Source: Oceanihabitans sp. 2_MG-2023 (lineage in GTDB: Bacteria; Bacteroidota; Bacteroidia; Flavobacteriales; Flavobacteriaceae). From it: 64,000 nucleotides of DNA. Location of the stretch: contig NZ_JAUOQT010000003.1 of assembly GCF_030547245.1 (NCBI RefSeq), positions 1-64,000 on the forward strand, given 5' to 3'. A program made the translations under genes and the position numbers. The notes beneath the pieces were generated by a model. The model was not told where the DNA came from. It saw only the letters and a list, made by a program, of their open reading frames with translations, and did no database searches. Positions 1 to 8,757 of the stretch are shown here, one piece after another (within the stretch, counting starts at the first letter, position 1; every line of letters starts with the position of its first letter).

Positions 1-637
1 CACAATAATTTATGTTTCTATAATTCCGTATAATGCGGCAGGAAATGCAACAACTTGTTCTGAAGAAAGTTTTACAACCGAAGCTTTAATTCCGAATTGT
101 ACAACATTAGTTTCCCCAGCAAATAATGACGCCAACGTTTCGGTTTCTACTGCAATTTCTTGGAACGCAATAGCCAATGCTACTGGATATTTTTTAAATA
201 TAGGAACCACAGCAGGAGGAACAGATATAGTTTTTAATGAAGATATTGGTAATATTACTACGTACTATCCGCTTTCTGATTTACCAGAAAACACAACCAT
301 TTATATTGCTGTAATTCCATATAATAGTCAAGGAGCAGCTTCTGGTTGTCATGCAGCATATTTTACCACAGAAAACTTAGCAATTGTTATCCCTTCAGTA
401 TTTACGCCAAATGGAGATGGTTATAATGATACTTGGTCTATTACCGATCCGAATAACGAAATTAAAACGGTTTATGTATTTGATCGTTATGGAAAACTTT
501 TAAAAACATTTGTCCCCAACTCACAAGGATGGAATGGAGAATTTAATAATATACCATCTATAGCAAGTGATTATTGGTATCTTATAGAATTTCAAAACGG
601 AAAGCAATCAAAAGGGCATTTCTCTTTAAAACGATAA
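1..637 (+). CDS. 3' end of a secreted protein with FnIII-like repeats and a gliding-motility (T9SS) C-terminal domain
   Basis: This open frame runs in from the left edge (first complete codon at base 2) and stops at 635-637. It reads as two FnIII-like modules, each with a sequence like IYVSIIPYN / IYIAVIPYN, followed from about base 385 by a type B gliding-motility sorting domain: FTPNGDGYND, then VFDRYGKLLK, WNGEF, DYWYLIEF and a final KGHFSLKR. In Bacteroidota this domain directs cargo through the type IX secretion system to the cell surface. The N-terminus and the functional part of the protein lie outside the window, so the cargo function is unknown. Such proteins are usually large adhesins or surface enzymes. 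The next gene starts only 20 bases downstream. Confidence 0.88.
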   Translation, partial: TIIYVSIIPYNAAGNATTCSEESFTTEALIPNCTTLVSPANNDANVSVSTAISWNAIANATGYFLNIGTTAGGTDIVFNEDIGNITTYYPLSDLPENTTIYIAVIPYNSQGAASGCHAAYFTTENLAIVIPSVFTPNGDGYNDTWSITDPNNEIKTVYVFDRYGKLLKTFVPNSQGWNGEFNNIPSIASDYWYLIEFQNGKQSKGHFSLKR

Positions 638-656
638 TTTCATTTTAATATACATA

Positions 657-1595
657 ATGAATCACAAAAACGCTATCATAGAAAGTCAGCAACGTATTTC
701 CAAGTATATACATAAAACGCCTGTACTAACCTCACAAGGAATAAATACGATCTGTGAAGCGACTCTATTTTTTAAATGTGAAAACTTTCAGAAAATGGGT
801 GCTTTTAAGATGCGTGGAGCCACGAATGCTATTCTTCAATTAACCGAAGAACAAAGGAGTAGAGGAGTAGTAACACATTCTTCAGGAAACTTTGCACAAG
901 CATTAGCTTTAGCAGCAAAAAGCTTGGGTGTTACTGCATATATTGTGATGCCAGAAAATGCGCCGCAGGTGAAAAAAGATGCCGTTTTAGGCTATGGTGG
1001 AAAAATAACGGAATGTGCATCTACTATTGAAGCAAGGGAGATAGCTTCCGCTAAAATGGTAAAAGAAATAGGAGCAACTTTTGTACATCCATCCAATGAT
1101 ATGGATGTTATTTATGGTAATGCAACAGCTTGCTTAGAATTATTGCAAGAACAACCAGATTTAGAGATGGTAATTGCTCCAGTTGGAGGAGGAGGATTAT
1201 TGGCAGGAACAGCATTAACAACGCACTATTTTGGTAATAACGGTTTAGCGATTGGCGGAGAGCCAAGTGCAGTTAATGATGCATTTAGATCGTTGCAAAG
1301 TGGAAAAATAGAAACCAATTTACATACAAATACGATTGCAGATGGATTAAGAACCCATTTAGGAGATCTTAATTTTCCGATTTTAAAAAAATATGTACAT
1401 GAAATTATTTGTGTAGAAGAACAAGCTATTTTAGAGGCGATGCAACTCATTTACCAACGGCTTAAAATTGTAGTAGAACCTTCTAGTGCTGTAGCTTTAG
1501 CAGTTGTATTAAATAACAAGGAAAGCTTTAAAAACAAACATATTGGTATACTACTTTCTGGTGGGAATGTAGATTTACAAAAACTTCCATTTTAA
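657..1595 (+). CDS. PLP-dependent serine/threonine dehydratase family protein
   Basis: A 312-residue fold-type II PLP enzyme of the threonine dehydratase / serine racemase / hydroxyaspartate ammonia-lyase family. The Schiff-base lysine is K51 in AFKMRGA, the substrate-binding motif SSGNF is at 75-79, the glycine-rich phosphate-binding loop GGGGLL is near 177-182, and a SGGN motif lies close to the C-terminus. It has no C-terminal ACT regulatory domain and its length matches the short catabolic or racemase-type members rather than biosynthetic IlvA. The family converts serine, threonine or 3-hydroxyaspartate to a keto acid plus ammonia, or racemises serine; the sequence alone does not decide between these. 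Confidence 0.85.
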   Translation: MNHKNAIIESQQRISKYIHKTPVLTSQGINTICEATLFFKCENFQKMGAFKMRGATNAILQLTEEQRSRGVVTHSSGNFAQALALAAKSLGVTAYIVMPENAPQVKKDAVLGYGGKITECASTIEAREIASAKMVKEIGATFVHPSNDMDVIYGNATACLELLQEQPDLEMVIAPVGGGGLLAGTALTTHYFGNNGLAIGGEPSAVNDAFRSLQSGKIETNLHTNTIADGLRTHLGDLNFPILKKYVHEIICVEEQAILEAMQLIYQRLKIVVEPSSAVALAVVLNNKESFKNKHIGILLSGGNVDLQKLPF

Positions 1596-1635
1596 AAAAA
1601 AATGCGAATAGAACTATAAAAGGAAGCAGGAATCT

Positions 1636-1666
1636 TTGCTTACAAGTAAGGAAATCAATATCTTTG
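1636..1666 (+). promoter_or_regulatory. Bacteroidota-type promoter for the cold-shock-domain gene
   Basis: A TTG (1636-1638) is followed after exactly 20 bases by TATCTTTG (1659-1666), which fits the flavobacterial consensus TTG-N(17-23)-TAnnTTTG. It lies 40 bases upstream of the ATG at 1706 in the gap after the dehydratase gene, so the cold-shock gene probably has its own transcript. Confidence 0.65.
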
Positions 1667-1705
1667 AGACTTATTAACAAGTAAAAACAATATTTTAGGT
1701 AATTA

Positions 1706-2167
1706 ATGGCAAAATCACAACAGACATTTAACAAAAGCGAAAAGGAAAAGAAACGTTTAAAGAAACGTGAAGATAAACGTAAAAAAATGGAAGCTCGTAA
1801 GGCGGAAAAAGAAGCAAATGGAACAGAAGGAATTCAGTTTGCATACGTGGACCACAATGGTAATTTAACAGATACTCCTCCAGATCCTGCTTTAAAAGTT
1901 AAAGTAAAAGCTGCCAATATTGAAGTAAGTATTCCTAAAACTTTAGAAGGAGACAAAGAAGCATTCGATCCAGTTCGATCTGGTAATGTTTCGTTTTTTG
2001 ATACCTCTAAAGGTTTCGGTTTTATTATAGATTCTGAAAACAATGAAAAATACTTTTGCCATGTTAGTGGTTTAATAGACCAAATAACAGAAGGTAATAG
2101 AGTTTCTTATGAACTTGAAAAAGGACAACGTGGTATGAATGCAGTTAAAGTAAAACTACTTAAGTAA
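1706..2167 (+). CDS. Cold-shock-domain protein with a lysine-rich N-terminal extension
   Basis: A 153-residue protein. The C-terminal 65 residues form a cold-shock domain: GNVSFFDTSKGFGFI at 93-107 carries RNP1 (KGFGFI), and YFCHVS at 116-121 is the RNP2 equivalent. The first 35 residues are almost entirely Lys, Glu and Arg and probably form a basic, nucleic-acid-binding helix. Ordinary CspA proteins have about 70 residues, so this is the extended form common in Bacteroidota. The expected role is single-stranded RNA/DNA binding, for example as an RNA chaperone. A consensus promoter lies upstream and a strong hairpin terminator begins about 20 bases after the stop. Confidence 0.88.
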   Translation: MAKSQQTFNKSEKEKKRLKKREDKRKKMEARKAEKEANGTEGIQFAYVDHNGNLTDTPPDPALKVKVKAANIEVSIPKTLEGDKEAFDPVRSGNVSFFDTSKGFGFIIDSENNEKYFCHVSGLIDQITEGNRVSYELEKGQRGMNAVKVKLLK

Positions 2168-2186
2168 TTTTATTTACACAATATTA

Positions 2187-2218
2187 AAAAAAGCTTCTTA
2201 TTTATAAGAAGCTTTTTT
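2187..2218. terminator. Hairpin terminator between converging genes
   Basis: The arm AAGCTTCTT (starting at 2191) pairs with AAGAAGCTT (2206-2214), and flanking A4/T4 tracts lengthen the stem; runs of T follow on both strands. It sits 20 bases after the cold-shock gene and 70 bases beyond the stop of the converging MscS gene, so it can serve both directions. Confidence 0.8.
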
Positions 2219-2288
2219 AGTTTATAGATGTTAAGGATTTCATTAAAATGAAAAGGAGTGAGGCTAGAAACGTAAATATGTTGCTTTG

Positions 2289-3548
2289 TTAAACTGTTCC
2301 TATTCCTGTGCTTAATTCGAATACTTCTAGATCAAAATAGGTAATAGCAGCCAAGCTATGATCGAAAATATCGGAAATAATATACTCGTAATTTTCCCAA
2401 CGTTTATCTTTACTAAAAGCATAGATTTCCAGAGGCAAACCTTGAGCTGTTGGAGCTAATTGACGAGTCATAATAGTCATGTCTTTATTAATAGCAGAAT
2501 GATTTTCGATATACGATTGTATATACTTTCTAAAAACCCCTAAATTGGTAAGGTTTCTACCATTAATTAAAACCGATTTATCAATGCCATGTGTTTCATT
2601 ATGTTTATCAATTCCTTTTTTAGCATCGGTAAGGTAGGTCGTAATGAGTTGTATTTTCGTTAGTTTTTCAATGTCTTCCTGCGATAAATAATGTACACTA
2701 GAAGCTTTTATTAATATAGAACGTTTAATTCTTCTTCCACCAGAATCACTCATGCCACGCCAGTTTTTAAACGAATCGGAAATAAGCGCATATGTAGGAA
2801 TTGTAGTTATGGTTTTATCAAAATTCTGCACTTTTACTGTAGATAAATTAATTTCAATAACATCACCATCTGCGCCATATTTTTCGAAGGTAATCCAATC
2901 TCCAATACGTACCATATCGTTTATAGACACCTGAATACTAGCCACAAAACCTAGAATTGTATCTCTAAATACTAGAATAATAATCGCAGAAGCAGCACCA
3001 AGTGTGGTAACAAATTTCCAAAAGGAAATTCCTGTAATAATAGCAAAGATAGAGAAGAGGCCAATTATCCAAGCAAAAATCATAATGACTTGAATGTAAC
3101 TATCAATGGGTTTGTCTTTAAAACGTGGTAGTGTTTTTAGATAATCTTTTACCGAATTTAAAATACTACGAGCTACCCAAAGTGTTAGGATGATTCCGAA
3201 AACTTTAAGCGATTTTTCGATAATATTTTCTAGATAGGGAAAATCCTCAAAAACCATAGGAATAAACTCTAAGGCAAGAATAAGCGGAATAATGTGTGCA
3301 ATATTACGAGGTACTTTATTTTTAACCAGAATATTATCAAATTTAGATTTTGACTTTATAGCAAATACATTAAATGCATTGATAAGTATTTTTCTAATGA
3401 TGTAATCAATAATAAAAACAACAAGCATTAAAGCCAGTAACAAACCCAGCATATTAAGATATTTGGCAGTGTTGGCGGATACACCTAATTCGATTAGATA
3501 ATCGTAAAGTAAATGTTTTATTGCTACAATATTTTTAAAAGAATGCAT
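2289..3548 (-). CDS. MscS-family mechanosensitive channel (YbdG-like)
   Basis: A 419-residue inner-membrane protein with about five hydrophobic segments in the first 200 residues and a soluble C-terminal half. The conserved stretch RIGDWI, GADGDVIEI, TVKVQNFD, TTIPTYALISDSFKNWRGM and SGGRRIKRS is characteristic of the YbdG branch of MscS channels (E. coli YbdG has about 415 residues). The expected role is a pressure-gated channel that releases solutes under hypo-osmotic shock, or a miniconductance osmo-sensor. It stands alone, converging with the cold-shock gene. The region upstream of its start is the 1-kb palindrome-rich gap. Confidence 0.88.
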   Translation of the reverse strand: MHSFKNIVAIKHLLYDYLIELGVSANTAKYLNMLGLLLALMLVVFIIDYIIRKILINAFNVFAIKSKSKFDNILVKNKVPRNIAHIIPLILALEFIPMVFEDFPYLENIIEKSLKVFGIILTLWVARSILNSVKDYLKTLPRFKDKPIDSYIQVIMIFAWIIGLFSIFAIITGISFWKFVTTLGAASAIIILVFRDTILGFVASIQVSINDMVRIGDWITFEKYGADGDVIEINLSTVKVQNFDKTITTIPTYALISDSFKNWRGMSDSGGRRIKRSILIKASSVHYLSQEDIEKLTKIQLITTYLTDAKKGIDKHNETHGIDKSVLINGRNLTNLGVFRKYIQSYIENHSAINKDMTIMTRQLAPTAQGLPLEIYAFSKDKRWENYEYIISDIFDHSLAAITYFDLEVFELSTGIGTV

Positions 3549-4583
3549 GGTATAAAATTTGACTACAAAAATACTTTATGTTTTAGGACTATACGATAGT
3601 TTTGTTTTTTATTAACGTTTTAAGTTTTAAAGAAAACATTTGATTTGTATAGATTATCAAGAAGTGCAGGAGTTTAGAAAAAGTCTATTTTACATAATAT
3701 CAATTATAGTACATTTTACAACAATTAGCGAAATAGCGCATTTCAGCGATATTTTACATAATTAATGATATAACGTCTTTAGACTTATATCTACTAATTA
3801 TGTAAAGCTAATTGTGGCTTCGTTAAAATAATTTAGATGTGTAGCTATAATTCAATATTATGTATAATATCCCAGTATGTGTTGTTTTCATAACAAACGT
3901 TTGTACTTGGGTAATTAAACATTAGTGTTTTACTTCTCGTTTAAATTGAATATTCTGTACAATGGTTCAAGTTTTTTCAAATACGCGATTTATCAAGAAG
4001 CTTCAGAATTCCATTTCTGTACTATAATTAGCCGTTATGTAAAATAGCCGCTACCAAGCGCTCGATTGTTTTATAAAATCAAATTGCTCTGGCAATTTAT
4101 TTTACACACAATTATCCATCGCTTGCCAACGCCAAAATAAAAGCTAACCTTTTTTGCTCTTATTAAAAATCGCGTATTCGATAAAATGTACGTCATAAAA
4201 AATTTTAGACGATTCTCGTAAGCTTGCCACAAGAGTATAAAATTTTCCCTCGCTCAAATCCTAGCTTTAAAATTTCTATACACTTGTTATATGTAGAATT
4301 TCAATTAATCCTTTTTTTTAAATATTATATCTTTTTTTCTTGATAAAAAAAGAAACAAAAAAATCAAGGCTGCATAAACTTTTGGAAACAATTTACGGCT
4401 CATTCGCTATATTTCAGGAAACATTGTTACTCGTTTACATTGCTTTGAAATCCCTTGTATAATTAAAACTCTTAAGAAACTGTATTACTAAACCCCTAAA
4501 ATATGAACGCTCACTTCACCTTATTGTTTTACCAAAATTTTATGAGGCCAAGTTAAAATCGAAATTCTATTTTACATAATATA
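3549..4583. other. About 1 kb non-coding region with palindromes and repeated TTTTACATA motifs
   Basis: No credible gene is present on either strand. The region holds a long nested palindrome (3721-3815), CTATTTTACATAATAT twice (3686-3701 and 4567-4582) and CGTTATGTAA (4033-4042). The remainder is a moderately structured AT-rich sequence that looks like decayed or structured non-coding DNA. It separates the channel gene from the GTPase operon, and related elements recur on the other side of that operon near 11.34-11.48 kb. Confidence 0.6.
3721..3815. repeat. Nested palindrome, copy A
   Basis: Three layers of inverted repeats share one centre. The outer arms are ACAATTAGC (3721-3729) and GCTAATTGT (3807-3815). 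The middle arms are TTTACATAATTA (3753-3764) and TAATTATGTAAA (3795-3806). The inner arms are GATATA (3767-3772) and TATATC (3786-3791), with GTCT/AGAC around a TT loop. The same architecture with different bases is found at 11380-11479. Confidence 0.75.
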
Positions 4584-4817
4584 TTATTCTATAGACTCCC
4601 AAATTGAATCACAAACAAATTTCGATTCTCTTTCATTTGCATTATCAGTAATATAAAAATGTTGAGTTTTTCCAATATGATGTGCAAAAATATAATGCAT
4701 ACCTTCAGGTTGATTTACATCATCAATTATTAGTTCTTCAAGATGCACTCCTCTATCAATTAATGGTTTTAATTGCTCTTTTTGTTTATTAGATATTGCT
4801 TTCGAATTTATAAACAT
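4584..4817 (-). CDS. Small hypothetical protein, last gene of the GTPase operon
   Basis: This 77-residue protein matches no family that I recognise. It starts 32 bases after the stop of the nucleosidase gene on the same strand, so it is probably co-transcribed with the GTPase system. It has no signal peptide or membrane segment. The C-terminal half has several aromatic and histidine residues (IFAHHIGKTQHFYITD) and a single cysteine. It could be an accessory or immunity-like component of the system, or an unrelated passenger. The stop codon lies next to a copy of the CTATTTTACATAATAT repeat. Confidence 0.6.
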   Translation of the reverse strand: MFINSKAISNKQKEQLKPLIDRGVHLEELIIDDVNQPEGMHYIFAHHIGKTQHFYITDNANERESKFVCDSIWESIE

Positions 4818-4849
4818 GATTTTTTGAATTAGTTATTATGTCATTTTTA

Positions 4850-7800
4850 CTATACATTATTATATAAATTAAAAATTAACCAATAAGCGAATGCCGCAGC
4901 TGTATTTGATGCTAGTGCTTTGGCATTATCTGGTCTTCTGTCAGTTTCTTCTAAATTATTAGAATCCCCTACTCTTTCTAAAATATCGGAAATACCTCTA
5001 ACTACACCAACCAACATTTTACTTTTAGACCTTCCTTGTCTTTCAGCAGCTTTGGCAAAGCCAAACCCTTCCATTTCTACTGCAGAAGTATCATTATAAT
5101 ACTTAGTCAATACTTGTCCAATATGAGAATCATAATGCTCAACTATCTGTTCACCAGAGGCGATTATTCCAAGATTTGCTTTAATTTTTTCTGTATCAAA
5201 ACCTCCTTTTATTAAATTTTTCCAATCATCTTTATTTCTTTCAATTTTCGCCATTTCTGAAACAGCATATGAGCCCGTGCCTAAATCTGGACGAGCACTA
5301 AAAGAGTTTTCTTCGGATTTACCAGCTTCATATGAGTATATCTTTTCAGGATAAATAACGTCACCTACTTTAAAGTCATTTACTTTACGTGAACCAGCTA
5401 TACCAACATAAAACATGCAATCTGGCAAAAAGTTATTTATAGCTCTTTCTGTTTCTTGTGCTGCGATATTATTTTTAGGTCCACATTCACGTATAACCAC
5501 TTCTGCAACAATGTTTCCTGCTAATTCGAAAATTCCTAACTCATAGATTGTATCATCTTTATTAATACGTTTAATATTATTCAAATGGCTTCTAACAGCC
5601 ATATATTCTTCATTTATTGCTGTCAGAATTATAACAACAGGTAATTTTTTATCCATATTCCCTTGATTCTTAATTGTGCTTTGCACATCGAAATTACTAT
5701 TATCTTTTCTTCCAAAACCGAGCCTAAAAAAGAAATCCTTATTACATATCTCAATTGTAAATTGAAAACCTCTATTCTCAATTAAAATTCTATTTTTTAT
5801 TTCTTTATAACTTTTAAACCAGTTATTTTTTAATATTAAATAACCTATACGTTTACAATCGTCGCTTTCAAATAATCCAGGTTTTCTACCTAAATATTTC
5901 AAAAACATTGACTCTTCTACATTAAAACTTTCGAAAAGTATTAAGAGTTTTGTAAAATTTAAATCATTAGTTTTCTCAATTAGCAAATTAACATGCTCAG
6001 AAAAAGAAATATCCTTTTTTAATTTATTCTCTGATTCTACAATTTGATTAATTAAAAGTACCTTCTCTAATTTATTAAATGAGCTAGTATTTTGAATGAA
6101 ATTGTTTCTAGTAGTTAAACTTAAAAAATTCCATAATTTCGCCCTGTTTTTAAAGTTAGATAAATCACTATGTTTTGATTTTGAAATCTTGCTAAGTAAA
6201 AATTCTTCAACTTTTTTACCATTGATTAGCTCATCTAGTATACCGTATGTTAATTTTAACGGATTTATTACATAATCATAAGCAGATATGTTTTGTTTCT
6301 CACAGAGAGTCCAAATTTCAATCCAACCCTCATTATTAACCTTTATTTTCGAAAGTAATTTTGGTTTTTCAACAATTAGTCTAACAGAAAAATCAATCAA
6401 ACTTTCCGATGGATTTTGTGAACTATAATCTATAAATGATTCACTACTAAAATTCGATGCTAATATTTGTAAACCTTCAAAATTATTTTCATTATTTTCT
6501 ATTTTTAATTGCCTATTAATAGCAATATTTATAGGATATAATTTCGATAAAATTGAAGCATGGAATTTAATCCAATTTTTATTTATAGCTAGTTCTTCTA
6601 AATTCTTTAAAGCTTTAGAATCAATTTTATTGATATACAAAATAAAATTATTTTCAATATAATCAGGTAGTATTGATTCGAATATTCCTACCAATATAGG
6701 ACTAGAATTAAACCAATTAATAATTGAAATTATATATTTTTCCTCCCAATTAGCAATTTTATCCTCAAAATAAGTTTTGATTGTTTCACGCCACCAATTT
6801 GCTTTATTTTCTAAATAAGTTTTTTCTAAAATTTTTACTATGTCAGTATTGGTTTCTTCCAAAAACAATTTATCATCTAACCAATTGATTAAAATATTGG
6901 AAAGAATGCTTTTGTAATTAAGAAAACTAGACCAATTAATATTAGGAATAGCATTAATTTCTTTATGAGTAGCATATTTAAACTTAGAAGCTACCGTTTT
7001 AAGTAAATCAGTTTTTTTCTCTTGAGCGACTTTTGTATTTGGACTAAATTTTGAAATTAAATCAACAAAAATTAACAAAGGTATAAGTTCTTTACTTTCA
7101 GAAATACTAATATAAGTTGGCAGAACTCTCTCAAGTTTTAATAAATCGTCAATTTCATTTATTTGAAGTCCAAAATCATTAACTAAACTATTTAATTCTT
7201 TTGCTTTATCAATATTACCAGTTAATAAATATGACGTCTGAGTTTCGTAATCTTCGATTTTATTACTATCTACAATTTTAAAATTATAGTTTACCCAGTT
7301 TTGTTTTATTTCTTCTGGAATATAAATTAAGTTAAGTAAATTCTTATCAATTTTTTGGGGATTGTATCCAACACCCAATTTAATATTTGGTTTTACAAGA
7401 TTTGGAATATTTAACCAAATTCGATTTATCCAATCGATATAACCTTCTTCACCAACCCAAACAATTGTATTGTTAAATTCACTATGATTTACCAATCCAT
7501 TAATAGCACTTGCTAATTGAGAAGGAGCAAATTTACTTATGTATTCTTTTGAATTGGAAATATCTAATTGAATTGGCTCTAAATTTAAATGCTTATCTAC
7601 TTTTTCCAAATGCAATTCAAGTAGAGGTTTTAAATTATTAACTTCTATTAATTCATTTATTTTAATAATTAAAACATGCGAAAAAACTCTACCACTTCTA
7701 ACATTTTCTGATGAGTCTGGAAAGGTTTTAATAAAAAGAAAAAACTCACCAACAGAAAACGCTCTAAATACAGGTTTACTTAATATTGAATTTGGTGGTC

Positions 7801-7930
7801 TATCAATTAAATCCGTAATATTACTTAATCGACTTGCAATACTAGAATCTTTAAATGAGGAGTCTAATAAATGATATCCTTTTGACGAATCTAATTCTCC
7901 ATAGATTGCTTGCTGTATGTTAATTATCAT
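4850..7930 (-). CDS. GTPase-associated protein (GAP1-like) fused to a C-terminal nucleoside phosphorylase/nucleosidase effector domain
   Basis: A 1026-residue protein. The N-terminal 100-160 residues (QQAIYGEL, GYHLLDSS, FLFIKTFPDSS, RSGRVFSHVLI) resemble the GAP1-N1 domain found beside double GTPases in predicted conflict systems. Residues of about 160-750 are Asn/Leu/Ile-rich, apparently all-helical and without a recognisable motif, like the GAP1 middle region. Residues 759-1026 are a complete PNP/MTA-SAH-nucleosidase fold: TAINEEYMAV, VGIAGS (843-848), AVEMEG (about 192-197 of the domain) and RGISD. The catalytic Glu and Asp positions of the family are present, so the domain is probably active. 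Related domains act as immune effectors that cleave ATP or other nucleotides; the substrate here is unknown. The ATG overlaps the stop of the upstream GTPase gene by 4 bases, implying translational coupling. Confidence 0.8.
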   Translation of the reverse strand: MIINIQQAIYGELDSSKGYHLLDSSFKDSSIASRLSNITDLIDRPPNSILSKPVFRAFSVGEFFLFIKTFPDSSENVRSGRVFSHVLIIKINELIEVNNLKPLLELHLEKVDKHLNLEPIQLDISNSKEYISKFAPSQLASAINGLVNHSEFNNTIVWVGEEGYIDWINRIWLNIPNLVKPNIKLGVGYNPQKIDKNLLNLIYIPEEIKQNWVNYNFKIVDSNKIEDYETQTSYLLTGNIDKAKELNSLVNDFGLQINEIDDLLKLERVLPTYISISESKELIPLLIFVDLISKFSPNTKVAQEKKTDLLKTVASKFKYATHKEINAIPNINWSSFLNYKSILSNILINWLDDKLFLEETNTDIVKILEKTYLENKANWWRETIKTYFEDKIANWEEKYIISIINWFNSSPILVGIFESILPDYIENNFILYINKIDSKALKNLEELAINKNWIKFHASILSKLYPINIAINRQLKIENNENNFEGLQILASNFSSESFIDYSSQNPSESLIDFSVRLIVEKPKLLSKIKVNNEGWIEIWTLCEKQNISAYDYVINPLKLTYGILDELINGKKVEEFLLSKISKSKHSDLSNFKNRAKLWNFLSLTTRNNFIQNTSSFNKLEKVLLINQIVESENKLKKDISFSEHVNLLIEKTNDLNFTKLLILFESFNVEESMFLKYLGRKPGLFESDDCKRIGYLILKNNWFKSYKEIKNRILIENRGFQFTIEICNKDFFFRLGFGRKDNSNFDVQSTIKNQGNMDKKLPVVIILTAINEEYMAVRSHLNNIKRINKDDTIYELGIFELAGNIVAEVVIRECGPKNNIAAQETERAINNFLPDCMFYVGIAGSRKVNDFKVGDVIYPEKIYSYEAGKSEENSFSARPDLGTGSYAVSEMAKIERNKDDWKNLIKGGFDTEKIKANLGIIASGEQIVEHYDSHIGQVLTKYYNDTSAVEMEGFGFAKAAERQGRSKSKMLVGVVRGISDILERVGDSNNLEETDRRPDNAKALASNTAAAFAYWLIFNLYNNV

Positions 7931-8757
7931 ATATTTAATGCAATCTCAATTAACTTGGTTAAATCCTTTTCATGTGTATTATTTTCATCAACTAAATACC
8001 CAAATGATTCTGGTAAGTCATCAAGATATTTGTCTTGTGCTTCTTTTGTGTCTAATGGAAATTCTTGAGATGATAAACCAATTATTTTATAAGAGTCAGT
8101 TTTCCAAACAGTATCTATAAAATGGCTAAACATTGGTAACTTTTCAATTAATATCTCAATGGGTTTTTTTGTTGTTCCCAACTCATCCCAACAAGTTAAA
8201 ACAATTAGTAATTTAGGAATATCAATTTTTGATTTTACACCAACATCTCTAGCATAAAGTAGTGATTGTAATAATTCAATAAATAAATATTGATGTGATA
8301 GCTGATTTTCTAGGGTCGTATTATCTCTATTAGAATCAATATCAGTATATCCTTTTAAGCTTAAATCATAATGATGGTAAAGCTCTCCTGGTCGAATAAA
8401 AAGTATCCATCTATCATTTTCTTTAGTCAATTTTTGCCAATTATTGTCATACTCCATAAATTCTGTGACATTACTAACTTGTTCTCCTCCGTAATCTGGA
8501 CAAATTAGATCAAATGATTTATTATCAAGTTCAACAGGTATTACTAATTTTACATTTTCACTAGCAGCAGTAGGTTCTGTTGGTTTTCCTTCGGCTAATC
8601 TTTCGCATGCACTCAAAATACTTTTGATATTTTCAGGTGTTTTACCTAAAGTAATTCTACAGTTTTTATTAATTATTCTATTATATAGTTGTGCTAAAAA
8701 TGTAGTTTTTCCAGATTTGGGCAGACCTATTATTAATGTCGAATTATTAGCTTCCAT
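7927..8757 (-). CDS. TRAFAC-type GTPase of the conflict system (DO-GTPase1-like)
   Basis: A predicted cytosolic P-loop GTPase. I chose the ATG at 8757 (276 residues) because a GAGGA ribosome-binding site lies just upstream and the P-loop then begins at residue 11 (GLPKSGKT, 11-18); an upstream in-frame ATG at 8799 would overlap the previous gene by more than 50 bases. The switch II/Walker B element is DYGGEQ (88-93). The usual NKxD guanine-specificity motif is replaced by TCWDEL near residue 190, so the base specificity is uncertain. The PTEPT segment before strand 3 also fits the DO-GTPase1 group. Its stop overlaps the start of the GAP1-nucleosidase gene (ATGA), and its start overlaps the end of the second GTPase gene. 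Confidence 0.8.
   Translation of the reverse strand: MEANNSTLIIGLPKSGKTTFLAQLYNRIINKNCRITLGKTPENIKSILSACERLAEGKPTEPTAASENVKLVIPVELDNKSFDLICPDYGGEQVSNVTEFMEYDNNWQKLTKENDRWILFIRPGELYHHYDLSLKGYTDIDSNRDNTTLENQLSHQYLFIELLQSLLYARDVGVKSKIDIPKLLIVLTCWDELGTTKKPIEILIEKLPMFSHFIDTVWKTDSYKIIGLSSQEFPLDTKEAQDKYLDDLPESFGYLVDENNTHEKDLTKLIEIALNI

Noticed and set aside
3816-4566. Possible decayed coding sequence or integron cassette in the 1-kb gap
   Set aside because: No frame of useful length and no full attC signature; it remains noted only as structured non-coding DNA.
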